Shown here piece by piece: positions 8,246-16,205 of a DNA stretch of 37,064 bases. A model generated the notes under the pieces. That model did no database searches, was not told the origin of the DNA, and saw only the letters and a program-made list of their open reading frames with translations. This DNA is from Verrucomicrobiales bacterium (GTDB lineage Bacteria; Verrucomicrobiota; Verrucomicrobiia; Limisphaerales; F1-80-MAGS106), in the NCBI GenBank assembly GCA_005805305.1, contig SYMW01000221.1, positions 1 through 37,064 of the forward strand, written 5' to 3'. Positions within the stretch are counted from its first letter, which is position 1. Every line of letters begins with the position of its first letter. The position numbers and the translations under genes were made by a program.

Positions 8246-8954
8246 ACCGTTGCCGCTGCTGGCCTTCGGCGCGCATCCCGACGACATCGAATTTGGATGC
8301 GGCGGCGTCATCGCCTTGGAAACCCGGTCAGGCCGGGGCGCGCATTTGGTCGTGTGTTCAGGGGGTGAATCCGGCACGCATGGCTCCGTCGAAGAGCGTG
8401 CCGCCGAGGCGGCGAAAGCGGCCGACATCCTGGGTGCGACTTTGGAGTTCGTGAAGCTAGATGGCGACGCTCGGCTCGAATTGAAGGCTTCGCACGCCAT
8501 TCGGCTGGCATCCATCATTCGCCGGGTGCGGCCGGGCGTGGTCCTCGCGCCGAGCCTGGTCGAGAATCAGCATCCGGATCACGCGCGGCTTGGCAGGCTC
8601 GTTCGAGACGCGGCCCGGTTGGCGCGCTACGGAGGGATGGCTGAATTGAAGGCGCAACCTCCCCACGGCATCGGGCAATTGTTCTATTACGCGCTCACCG
8701 CGGAGTCTGAGCCCCGGGACATCACGCCGATATTAATCGATCTTTCCGAGGCGGGGGTTGTGGAGGATTGGATTTCGGCAATGGAGGCGCACGCGTCCCA
8801 AACCCGGGCGCGCAATTATGTCGAACTCCAGCTCCTGCGCGCCCGGCTTCGGGGAGCGGCCGCGAACGTCAGCCACGCGATAGCTTTGTATCCCAACGAT
8901 CCTCCCGTGGTTGGCGGGCTGGGATCGGTGTGCCGTGGCGCCCGGCGGTTCTGA
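8217..8954 (+). CDS. bshB1: Bacillithiol biosynthesis deacetylase BshB1 (PIG-L/LmbE family)
   Basis: The protein has 245 residues from ATG 8217; ATG 8199 and TTG 8187 (track start) are in-frame alternatives. It overlaps the end of the BshC-like gene. The cytoplasmic PIG-L fold starts at once with LLAFGAHPDDIEFGCGG (zinc-binding HPDD at residues 20-23), followed by VVCSGGESGTHGS and the second His motif ENQHPDHARLG near residue 120. Size and the DIEFGCGG form match BshB1, which deacetylates GlcNAc-malate to GlcN-malate. bshA follows after 11 bp, which supports the assignment over other LmbE-type enzymes. Unlike the deacetylase at 3107, it has no signal peptide. Confidence 0.9.
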   Translation: MKPTPNSPAEPLPLLAFGAHPDDIEFGCGGVIALETRSGRGAHLVVCSGGESGTHGSVEERAAEAAKAADILGATLEFVKLDGDARLELKASHAIRLASIIRRVRPGVVLAPSLVENQHPDHARLGRLVRDAARLARYGGMAELKAQPPHGIGQLFYYALTAESEPRDITPILIDLSEAGVVEDWISAMEAHASQTRARNYVELQLLRARLRGAAANVSHAIALYPNDPPVVGGLGSVCRGARRF

Positions 8955-8965
8955 TTCTGAGTTGC

Positions 8966-10120
8966 ATGAGCATGGGAGAACGAGCATTGAGAGTCGGCAT
9001 CACATGCTACCCCACGGTGGGGGGCAGCGGAGTTTTGGCCAGCTCTCTTGGGGAGGATTTGGCGCGGCGGGGGCACGAGGTGCATTTCATCAGTTATGAA
9101 CGCCCTTTTCGGTTGTCGCCGAATATTCCAAGGCTGCATTTCCACCCGGTCGTTATCAACGATTACGAGTTGTTCAAGTATCCGGACTACACGCTGCCGC
9201 TTTCGGTGCGAATGGCTGAAGTGAGCTGGGAGCATCGGTTGGATGTGCTGCACGTCCATTACGCCGTGCCCCATGCCACGGCGGCTATCCTTGCGCGCTC
9301 GATGCTGCCCCTGGACCGGCAGCCTCGGGTCGTGACGACACTTCATGGGACGGACACCACGTTGTTGGGGCATGATCCCGGCTATGGTCCGGCCATCCGC
9401 CACGCGCTGGCCTGTTCGGACGCGGTGACGACGGTGTCGCACCATCTGAGGGAAGAGACACAGCGCGTGCTGGGTTTCCACGGCGCCATGGAAGTCATCC
9501 ACAATTTCCATGAGCCCCGGCAGCCCCGCCGCTCAAGGGACGAGGTCCGACGGGAGCTCGGTGTGGAAGACGAAGTGGTGGTGTTTCATTCGTCGAATCT
9601 TCGGCCGCTGAAGCGCATTGGTTTGTTGCTCGAGACGGTTTCACGAATTCAGCCACGCGAGTCATTTAAATTGGTGGTTCTGGCGGGAGGCAGCTTCGCT
9701 CCTTTCCTTTCTGATTTGGCGCGTTTGGGCCTTGAGAATCGCGTCATCGTGCGCGAGAACGTGCATGACATCGAAGACTACCTCCTGGGCGTGGATCTGG
9801 GGTTGTTCACCTCCGAATTGGAAAGTTTCTGCCTTGGTATTCTCGAGGGCATGTGTTTTGGGTGTCCGAGTGTCTCGACGCGAGTCGGGGGTATTCCTGA
9901 AGTGGTAGCGGATGGTGTGACGGGGGTATTGGTGCCCTCTAGCGATCCCGAGGTGATCGCCAGTGCCGTAATGGAATTGATCCGCGATCCCGCGCGTCGA
10001 GCTGCTTTGGGATTAGCCGCGCGGCGGCGGGCTCGCGAGTGCTTCTCCGCGGAGACCATCGTGCCGCGCTACGAAGCGCTTTACCGGGCGGCGTGTGGCA
10101 GGCCACCTCGAGGGATGTGA
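8966..10120 (+). CDS. bshA: N-acetyl-alpha-D-glucosaminyl L-malate synthase BshA
   Basis: The protein has 384 residues from ATG 8966 (ATG 8972 is possible), close to the usual ~380. It is a GT-B retaining glycosyltransferase of the GT4 family. The N-terminal glycine loop is CYPTVGGSGVLASSLGEDLA, followed by the BshA-typical FHPVVINDYELFKYPDYTLP and VLHVHYAVPHATAA. The donor-side motif is ELESFCLGILEGMCFGCPSV, with the E-X7-E pair, then STRVGGIPEVV. BshA joins UDP-GlcNAc and L-malate, the first step of bacillithiol synthesis. It is the last gene of the operon; the next gene converges on it after 57 bp, and no obvious terminator hairpin was seen between them. Confidence 0.93.
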   Translation: MSMGERALRVGITCYPTVGGSGVLASSLGEDLARRGHEVHFISYERPFRLSPNIPRLHFHPVVINDYELFKYPDYTLPLSVRMAEVSWEHRLDVLHVHYAVPHATAAILARSMLPLDRQPRVVTTLHGTDTTLLGHDPGYGPAIRHALACSDAVTTVSHHLREETQRVLGFHGAMEVIHNFHEPRQPRRSRDEVRRELGVEDEVVVFHSSNLRPLKRIGLLLETVSRIQPRESFKLVVLAGGSFAPFLSDLARLGLENRVIVRENVHDIEDYLLGVDLGLFTSELESFCLGILEGMCFGCPSVSTRVGGIPEVVADGVTGVLVPSSDPEVIASAVMELIRDPARRAALGLAARRRARECFSAETIVPRYEALYRAACGRPPRGM

Positions 10121-10177
10121 ACAGCAGGCACGGACCCTAAGGGCTCGAGAGGCCTCCGCGTTCAGGTATCGGACCGT

Positions 10178-11047
10178 CTAATTCGTGGCGGCGGCGCCCC
10201 CTTGATCGGGGATCAGCCACGGTGTTCCGGCCCAGTACCATTGGGAGGAACGCATCGCTTCCACGTGGGAATCGGCGAAGAGAACATTGCTGCGGGCGTT
10301 GTGGCGGAGGTGGGGGCCGCCCCAATTCGGGTCTCCAGCGGAGGTCACGCATCCGGAGCATGGGGCATCGTTGGCTGGGTCGTGGACGATCCAGCAGCCC
10401 GCCTTTTCGACGCTGGCGGTCGTGACCGATTTGAAAGGGTCCTTCGTGTTGATGGGGCGGCTGCCGCCGTCGGTGAGATGAACTGTGGAAGCCGGGTTGC
10501 GAATCGAGGTGTCTTTGGTTTGCGGCCAGTCTTTGATGTCCCAGGTGCCGGGCCAGTCGCAGCCGCCGAGCCGGAAGTTCATGGCGTAGTTCGACACGGC
10601 TTTGTCTTGCTGATCGCTTGGATAATTATTGACCACTTCCTTGAATTTTTTGGTGCGAGTGGGGCACAGCAGGAGATTGGTGGTTTGGGTGTAAGGCTGG
10701 ATGAAATTGAACCACGCCTTCCGGAGTACATTGGCGCCGCGGACTTGGAACGTGTGCGGAAACTTTCCTTCATTATCGTCGGCGTAAAGTTTCGTGGCGA
10801 TGCCCATTTGCTTGAGGCTGCTGATGCAACTGACGCTCTTGGCCTTCGCCTTGGCTTTGGAAAGGGCGGGCAGAAGCATGCCCGCAAGGATGGCGATGAT
10901 GGCAATGACGACCAACAGTTCGATCAGCGTGAATCCTCCAGCGCTCGGGTCCAGCGCGCGCCTGAAAAAAGTGGGGCGCTTCGAGGTGGGGGAAGGCGCC
11001 GCTGAACCCAGGTTTTTCGGAGGATAAGAAATGGCTTGGAAGAGCAT
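10178..11047 (-). CDS. Prepilin-like protein with N-terminal methylation motif
   Basis: The protein has 289 residues from ATG 11047, the only ATG before the signal; this leaves a long ~37-residue leader, so a later non-ATG start is possible. The prepilin motif [20 protein letters not shown] is followed by [26 protein letters not shown], the common verrucomicrobial form. Near the C-terminus [16 protein letters not shown] follows the H-X9-DG pattern except that the Gly is Ser. It converges with bshA and diverges from the GIY-YIG gene, from which it is separated by only 42 bp. It is an orphan pseudopilin, presumably exported and assembled or anchored at the envelope. Its role is unknown. Confidence 0.88.
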   Translation of the reverse strand: MLFQAISYPPKNLGSAAPSPTSKRPTFFRRALDPSAGGFTLIELLVVIAIIAILAGMLLPALSKAKAKAKSVSCISSLKQMGIATKLYADDNEGKFPHTFQVRGANVLRKAWFNFIQPYTQTTNLLLCPTRTKKFKEVVNNYPSDQQDKAVSNYAMNFRLGGCDWPGTWDIKDWPQTKDTSIRNPASTVHLTDGGSRPINTKDPFKSVTTASVEKAGCWIVHDPANDAPCSGCVTSAGDPNWGGPHLRHNARSNVLFADSHVEAMRSSQWYWAGTPWLIPDQGGAAATN

Positions 11048-11089
11048 CGGGGCTGGAGTTGACTAGTTGCTGATTTCTTATCCAATCGC

Positions 11090-12058
11090 GTGGAGACTGT
11101 GAAGCAAATTCGTCCCCCGGGGACAGAGGGGGAGATCGACTGTCCGCCCAAGGCCCGGCAGCTCCGGTTGCTGGCGGTCGCCAAACCCTTGACGGAGCGG
11201 TTGGGCCGGGACTTTTTCTTGGGAGTTCCGCGGGTGCCTGGTGTGTACTTCATGTATGACGAGGCAGACACGTTGTTGTATGTGGGGCAATCGGGGGATT
11301 TGCGCGGCCGGCTTAACAGCTATCGACAAGCGCACCCCGACCGGGATTCGCGGAAGACCATGCGATTGGTCCACCAGGTGGCTCGGATCGAGTGGCGCTC
11401 CTGCGACAGTCCGGTGGCGGCGGTGCTGCTTGAGAATGAGCTGCTCCGCAACCTGCGACCGCCATTCAATCGGTCGAACACGTGGCCGCGGGCTTGTTTG
11501 TACATGGGAGTTCGGGCTGAAACGGAGCCGCCGGACCGGGGGCTGGTTCTGCGAGCCAGCCGTGGTCGGGAAACTGGGTTTGCGTGGTTTGGAGCCTTCA
11601 AGCCCGCGTGTCTCGGCGCCCATGCGGCGCTGGCCAGAAGTTTGTTTGTGGCGCTCCGGCGGCCGAGTTCGGTGTTTGATTTGCCTCTCGGTTTTGGCTG
11701 CGGGCGAGTGCCGAGGGAAGTGTTTATTTTGACGGAGGGCGGCGGCGCCGAGGAACCATTTTTTGAGCTTTTGCGTGAGTATTTGTCGGGTCGCGGCGCA
11801 CAATTCATCGATGCCGTGGAAGAGAGCTTGCAAGCTTGGGGGCGGACTTCGGCGTCGGCACGGCGCCTAGTGGAAGCCGATCTGGAAACGCTGAAGCGGT
11901 TTTTCCGATCCGGCCCGGCCCGGGTTCGGCGTTTCTTGGTGGCCCGACAGGATGGGACCGAATTGCTGAGCCCCGAGGAGTTGTTGGACTTTCTGGCCGT
12001 CGAAGGGCCTTTGAGCCGGGATTCGCGGGAGGAAGGGACAAGGCTTGGCAAAAGTTAA
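11090..12058 (+). CDS. Stand-alone GIY-YIG nuclease-like protein
   Basis: The protein has 322 residues. The track start is a GTG at 11090, with GTG 11099 as an alternative; neither has a clear Shine-Dalgarno. Residues ~46-130 form a GIY-YIG domain of the UvrC/Cho type: PGVYFMYDEADTLLYVGQSG carries the GVY and YVG strands, LRGRL the catalytic-type Arg, and LLENELLRNLRPPFN the acidic Glu and the terminal Asn. The rest (~130-322) does not match UvrC (no UvrB-binding or helix-hairpin-helix segment recognised) and is Arg/Leu-rich. Possible roles are a Cho-like incision nuclease in DNA repair or another structure-specific nuclease. The stop at 12058 precedes the LamG gene by 33 bp, but the two functions look unrelated. 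Confidence 0.75.
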   Translation: METVKQIRPPGTEGEIDCPPKARQLRLLAVAKPLTERLGRDFFLGVPRVPGVYFMYDEADTLLYVGQSGDLRGRLNSYRQAHPDRDSRKTMRLVHQVARIEWRSCDSPVAAVLLENELLRNLRPPFNRSNTWPRACLYMGVRAETEPPDRGLVLRASRGRETGFAWFGAFKPACLGAHAALARSLFVALRRPSSVFDLPLGFGCGRVPREVFILTEGGGAEEPFFELLREYLSGRGAQFIDAVEESLQAWGRTSASARRLVEADLETLKRFFRSGPARVRRFLVARQDGTELLSPEELLDFLAVEGPLSRDSREEGTRLGKS

Positions 12059-12091
12059 GGCACGGGGCAGTGTGGGGGAAAACACCTGGAC

Positions 12092-13024
12092 ATGAAACAG
12101 ACGCCATCATCTATTTTCGAAATACCGACCCGGGCGGGGATGCAATCAGTTTGTCTTGCGCTTGCGGGGATTTGTCAAACATGGCTTTCTCCTGCTGACT
12201 TGTGCGCTGCGCCGGCGGCGGGGTTGACGGAGTCGCTCACTTTCTTCGCTGGTTTTGACAAGGGCGTGAACGCCACGTTCGCGCGCGGGGACGCTTTGAT
12301 ATACACTGCCAAGGACATCACGGCGCCCCGCGTCGGAACTCCCGGATTGCCGGCGGACGGTTCGGTTTCGATCGCGAAGGGAGAGGGGGTTCATGGGGAT
12401 GCCTTAAGGTTCCACAAGAAGAGCCAGGCGATCGTTTTTTACAAGGCCGCTCAGAACATGGATTATCGCGCAAGCGGGTGGAACGGGACCGTCTCACTCT
12501 GGCTCAAGTTATCCCCGGACGAGGATCTTGAGCCCGGATACTGCGATCCGCTTCAGATCACGCCGAGGGACTGGAATGACGCCTGTTTTTTTGTGGATTT
12601 CAGCAAGGATGAAAAGCCGCGGCATTTCCGGTTGGGCGTGTTCTCGGACAGCAAGTCATGGAACCCGGAGGGGCTCAAGTGGGAAGCGTTTCCGGAGGCG
12701 CAGCGACCCATGGTGACCGTGACCCAGCCTCCGTTTCGCCGCGACCGTTGGACTCATGTGGCGTTCACTTTCGAGAATTTTAACACGGCGAAGAAGGATG
12801 CCTCGGCTTGGTTCTACTTGGATGGGAAGCTTCAAGGCGAACTCAAAGGGAAGAGCCAGACATTTACCTGGGACATCGATAAAACGCTCATCATGTTCGG
12901 AATTTACTACACGGGATTGTTCGACGAGCTCGCGGTGTTCAACCGTCGTTTGAGCGCCTCGGAAGTGGAGTCGATTCGAGGGCTTCGGCGCGGTGTGGGC
13001 GAGTTGCTGAAAAAGGCTGATTAA
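12092..13024 (+). CDS. Exported LamG-like (concanavalin A-type fold) protein
   Basis: The protein has 310 residues from ATG 12092. A hydrophobic segment around residues 16-38 (MQSVCLALAGICQTWLSPADLCAAPA) acts as the signal peptide, and an internal ATG at residue 17 may be the true start. The body is a single LamG/jelly-roll domain: LTFFAGFDKGVNATF at the first strand, the central GTVSLWLKL segment, RDRWTHVAFTFENF, then the typical last part YLDGKLQGELKG, LFDELAVFNRRLSASEVESI. Such domains bind carbohydrates or stabilise secreted enzymes in this phylum. No catalytic domain is attached. It converges on the next gene with a 32-bp gap. Confidence 0.83.
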   Translation: MKQTPSSIFEIPTRAGMQSVCLALAGICQTWLSPADLCAAPAAGLTESLTFFAGFDKGVNATFARGDALIYTAKDITAPRVGTPGLPADGSVSIAKGEGVHGDALRFHKKSQAIVFYKAAQNMDYRASGWNGTVSLWLKLSPDEDLEPGYCDPLQITPRDWNDACFFVDFSKDEKPRHFRLGVFSDSKSWNPEGLKWEAFPEAQRPMVTVTQPPFRRDRWTHVAFTFENFNTAKKDASAWFYLDGKLQGELKGKSQTFTWDIDKTLIMFGIYYTGLFDELAVFNRRLSASEVESIRGLRRGVGELLKKAD

Positions 13025-13056
13025 GCTGGTTTCGAGGTTTGGAAACTGCCGGAGCC

Positions 13057-14100
13057 TCAGCGTTCTTGAGCGGCGAACGTGGCCACGATGGGGCGGTGGT
13101 CCGAGGCTAGGCCCCAATTAGGCATCGTCAGAATCCGCGTGCCTGCCTTTAGCCATTCCGCCGCCATGCCTCGGCTGACGAGGATGTAGTCGATGCGGCT
13201 GAAAGTGTCCTCCTTGGCGTAGAAATGTGTCCACGCGATGCGGCGCGGTTCGTAACGGGATTCAGGGTCGGCATAAGAATCTCCATTCATTTCCGAGGGT
13301 CGGATGTCGGTGAGTGAGGTTTTTCCTTTGCCGATCAGGGCTTTGAGTGGCCGTGAATCGGGGGTGTCGTTGAAGTCGCCTAGGACCACGAGGTTGGCGC
13401 GCGGGTTGGAGGCGAGGCGAGCCTCGATGAAGGAGCGGAGTTTGAGGGCCTCCTGTTCCCTCCATTCTGATTCGTCGGCCTGAAAGGCGGCTCGGCGTGA
13501 CTTCAAATGGGCCGTTATCAGGGTGATTTCGTAGCTTGGATTGACGCGGATATCGACTTCGGCGAAACCGCGGCTGACGTGGAGCCGGCGGCCGTTCAGG
13601 AGGAAGCTTTCGTTGGTGCGTGGGCGGCGGGCGGTGAAAGCAAAACGGCTGAGGACGCAGACGAAGATATTGGTGTCCCACCCCCGCACGAACTCCCGGT
13701 GGGGATAGTGGAGGCCTTCCGAGCGAAGAGAGTGTTGCAATTCATCAAGGGCTTCCAGGCTCCCCATTTCCTGGATCGCGAGGATGTCCGCGTTGAGCAT
13801 TTTGATGGCTTCTCGAACCTTGTCCTTGGAGGGCTGGGATTTGGCGGCGCGGGTTCCTTTTGGCACGTCGAGGTAATTTTCCACGTTATAGGTAGCTACC
13901 GTGAAGGCCGGGACTTCAGCAGCCAGGGTAAACGGGATGGCAACTGTGGCCATCCAGAGGCACGCGGAGAATAAGGGGCGTAAAACTGGGAGTATAAACC
14001 ACGGTTTGGCCGGGACGTTGCGCGCCAGGAGACGCGCGGCATCCTCGGTGCAGGCTGAGTGTGTCCTGAAGGCTTGGGTGGATTGAAAAGCGCTGGGCAT
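13057..14100 (-). CDS. Exported endonuclease/exonuclease/phosphatase family protein
   Basis: The protein has 347 residues from ATG 14100; the track start at 14211 adds 37 residues with no signal-like character. A hydrophobic export segment lies at ~30-55 (FILPVLRPLFSACLWMATVA). The EEP fold follows with its motif series in order: ATYNVENYLD, ILAIQEMG (metal-binding Glu), LITAHLKS, VVLGDFNDTPDS (catalytic Asp-Asn), RIDYILVS and ASDHRPIVATF (Asp-His). All catalytic residues are present, so the enzyme should be active as a metal-dependent phosphodiesterase or nuclease outside the cytoplasm. Substrate cannot be decided between DNA, a phospholipid head group or an inositol phosphate. It is divergent from folE2. 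Confidence 0.87.
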   Translation of the reverse strand: MPSAFQSTQAFRTHSACTEDAARLLARNVPAKPWFILPVLRPLFSACLWMATVAIPFTLAAEVPAFTVATYNVENYLDVPKGTRAAKSQPSKDKVREAIKMLNADILAIQEMGSLEALDELQHSLRSEGLHYPHREFVRGWDTNIFVCVLSRFAFTARRPRTNESFLLNGRRLHVSRGFAEVDIRVNPSYEITLITAHLKSRRAAFQADESEWREQEALKLRSFIEARLASNPRANLVVLGDFNDTPDSRPLKALIGKGKTSLTDIRPSEMNGDSYADPESRYEPRRIAWTHFYAKEDTFSRIDYILVSRGMAAEWLKAGTRILTMPNWGLASDHRPIVATFAAQER

Positions 14101-14261
14101 GGCGGTCACTTTTTGAATCTGTCGGTTCGGATAACAATCTCCTTGGGGCTCCCTAGGCGGTCCCGGGGAATCCGATGTGGTGGATATAGGCCGGGAACAA
14201 ATTTTTTGCAAATGCCATTTTCATTGGTAGGGTCCAAACGTGCCCTGCGGGTAAAGATTAT

Positions 14262-15086
14262 ATGACAGCATTAGCCATCTCGGAACTAGGTCCCAAGGAG
14301 GGATCTCGCGTCAAGCTCCACGACAAGCAGAGCGAACGGGATCACCGTGAGCTATCCATCGACAAGGTCGGTGTGCGAGGTGTGCGCTTTCCCATTCAGA
14401 TACGAGACAAGGCCCGCGCGGTTCAGAACACGGTCGCGACGTTGAGCATGTTTGTGGATCTGCCCAAGGAGTTCAAGGGCACTCACATGAGCCGCTTTAT
14501 CGAGGTTCTGAACGCGCACGGCAGCATGGTTCACGTGGAGAATATCACGGAAATCCTTCAGGCGATGCAGCAGAAGCTGAAGGCGCGGTCGGCCCACTTG
14601 GAGATGGAGTTCCCATTTTTTCTGACCAAGCGAGCTCCCGTTTCGGGGATGGAAAGCGTGATGGATTATGTGGCGCGATTTGACGCGTCGGCCTTCGGCG
14701 ATGAGATTGATTTCCTGATGACGGTCAAGGTTGCGGTGACGACGTTATGCCCCTGTTCGAAGGCCATCAGCCGGTATGGCGCGCACAATCAGAGGGGGTT
14801 GGTCACGGTGCAGATTCGGTCCAGCGAAGCGATATGGATCGAGGACTTGGTCTCGTTGGTGGAGGCATCGGCGAGCAGCGAGTTGTATGCCTTGCTGAAA
14901 AGGAGGGACGAAAAGGCCGTCACCGAGCGGGCGTATGAGAATCCCGTCTTTGTCGAGGACTTGGTTCGGAACGTGGTGTTGCGATTGAAAGAGAATCCGT
15001 TGGTGACGTGGTATAAAGTCGAGGCGGAGAATCAGGAGAGCATCCACAATCACAACGCTTACGCTTGCATTGAAATGGGAGCTTGA
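14262..15086 (+). CDS. folE2: GTP cyclohydrolase FolE2 (type IB)
   Basis: The protein has 274 residues from ATG 14262. The type IB enzyme converts GTP to 7,8-dihydroneopterin triphosphate, feeding folate or deazapurine (queuosine) synthesis. Family motifs are VGVRGVRFPIQIRD near residue 36, KGTHMSRFIEVL near 72, and CPCSKAISRYGAHNQRG near 165, holding the catalytic cysteine and downstream His. The C-terminus is NHNAYACIEM. Length matches the family. FolE2 is the form that does not need zinc and is often used when zinc is scarce; no Zur-like operator was identified in the 161-bp upstream region shared with the minus-strand EEP gene. It is followed by rpmI after 163 bp. Confidence 0.95.
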   Translation: MTALAISELGPKEGSRVKLHDKQSERDHRELSIDKVGVRGVRFPIQIRDKARAVQNTVATLSMFVDLPKEFKGTHMSRFIEVLNAHGSMVHVENITEILQAMQQKLKARSAHLEMEFPFFLTKRAPVSGMESVMDYVARFDASAFGDEIDFLMTVKVAVTTLCPCSKAISRYGAHNQRGLVTVQIRSSEAIWIEDLVSLVEASASSELYALLKRRDEKAVTERAYENPVFVEDLVRNVVLRLKENPLVTWYKVEAENQESIHNHNAYACIEMGA

Positions 15087-15249
15087 TTTGGCGGGGCCTC
15101 CGCCTGCGCGGAGTGGTCGGGAATGGATGGGTTGGGGCGAACCTGGATCGTGGCTTTGCGGCGGTCGTTTTAGTCAAAATACCACTTGCAACGGGTTTGG
15201 ACGATGCCTATAGTTCGCGCTCTTTTGAAAGAAACGACTGGTATTGGTT

Positions 15250-15459
15250 ATGCGACGTCCCAAAGGCATTAAGACCCGAAAAGCGGTGGCAAAGCGGTTC
15301 AAAATCACCGGCACCGGCAAAGTGTTGCGATCCCACGCCGGCAAGCGTCATCTGCTGGCCACCAAGAACGCGAAGCGCCGCCGCAGGTTGGGGAGCGTTA
15401 AAGTGGTCGACAGCACGGATGCCTATCGGATCACGCAGAACCTTCCGTTCAGCCATTGA
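15250..15459 (+). CDS. rpmI: 50S ribosomal protein bL35
   Basis: The protein has 69 residues from ATG 15250; the track adds two residues from a TTG. The sequence is very basic, with the diagnostic KTRKAVAKRFKITGTGKVLR at residues 9-28, then HLLATKNAKRRRRLG. The N-terminus is slightly extended (MRRPKGI before KTRK) relative to the usual MPKMKTRK form. bL35 is a structural protein of the large ribosomal subunit. It is followed by rplT after 112 bp as in nearly all bacteria, but folE2 rather than infC stands upstream. The leader (15087-15249) contains one short hairpin, CTCCGC-CTGC-GCGGAG, of unknown meaning. Confidence 0.95.
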   Translation: MRRPKGIKTRKAVAKRFKITGTGKVLRSHAGKRHLLATKNAKRRRRLGSVKVVDSTDAYRITQNLPFSH

Positions 15460-15571
15460 GCCGGCCCGGCCAGGCAGCCGGGTGGCTGTTATCTTCGAGA
15501 TGGACTGGCTGAAGCCTTTGGGTGTCAGAGTTGAGAAGATTTCGAATTAATTTTTTTGAGAGAGATTCACT

Positions 15572-15943
15572 ATGCGAGTTACAAACGCTCCCGCTTCACG
15601 CAAACGCCGTCGTCGCACAATCAAAGCGGCCAAAGGTTTTCGGATGCGTCGCTCGAAGCTGTACCGTTATGCGGCGGACGCCTTGGACCATGGCCGACAG
15701 TACGCCTATCGTGATCGCAAGACCAAAAAGCGCAACTACCGGGCTTTGTGGCAAATTCGCATCAATGCGGCGGCCCGCGCGGCGGGGATGACCTACAGCC
15801 GGTTCATCGAGGGTTTGAAGGCCGCCCAGGTCGCACTTGACCGCAAGGTGGTGGCGGATATTGCCGCGACGGATGCAGCCGCGTTTGAGAACCTGATCAA
15901 GGTGGCCCGGGAGGCTCTCCTGGCCAAAGCCGCCAAAGCGTGA
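15572..15943 (+). CDS. rplT: 50S ribosomal protein bL20
   Basis: The protein has 123 residues from ATG 15572, with a purine-rich GAGAGA stretch just upstream as ribosome binding site. The basic N-terminal arm (RVTNAPASRKRRRRTIKAAK) is followed by the conserved GFRMRRSKLYRYAADALDHG and KRNYRALWQIRINAAARAAG, then the globular end SRFIEGLKAAQVALDRKVVADIA. bL20 is needed for early 50S assembly and in many bacteria represses its own operon by binding the leader. The 112-bp spacer after rpmI is GC-rich and could fold, but no proven L20 site was recognised. The stop is followed by 262 bp before pheS. Confidence 0.95.
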   Translation: MRVTNAPASRKRRRRTIKAAKGFRMRRSKLYRYAADALDHGRQYAYRDRKTKKRNYRALWQIRINAAARAAGMTYSRFIEGLKAAQVALDRKVVADIAATDAAAFENLIKVAREALLAKAAKA

Positions 15944-16062
15944 TTGGGGAAGGCGGGGCCGGAGCCCCATCTCGTTGTCGGATGTTGCTTTTTGGATGAT
16001 GGTGAATGGGAAATGATTTGTGCTTTCGGTGGACGCCGGTTGGCGGTTACGTTTTGCACCAC

Positions 16063-16097
16063 ACGGGCGCCTTCTGATTGAGGGCGCCCGTTTTGAT
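16063..16097 (+). terminator. Terminator or attenuator hairpin between rplT and pheS
   Basis: A perfect 9-bp stem ACGGGCGCC / GGCGCCCGT (16063-16071 with 16083-16091) has an 11-nt loop and runs into TTTTGATTT. It lies 120 bp after rplT and 115 bp before pheS. It may end the rpmI-rplT transcript or act as an attenuator for pheST. No phenylalanine-rich leader peptide was found. Confidence 0.72.
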
Positions 16098-16205
16098 TTG
16101 TGAGTCGGGGATTAGACGTTTCAGCGCCTTGTTCCCGCGCTTCGGTGTCGAGGCCAAAGAGTTCCAGCATCGTTCTCAGCCGTGATTCGTGTATTCGTGT
16201 AAAAC

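Noticed and set aside
15460-15571. GC-rich foldable spacer between rpmI and rplT as an L20 binding site
   Set aside because: The sequence can form a hairpin near GCCGGCCCGGCCAGGCAGCC, but no recognisable match to known L20 sites could be confirmed by eye.
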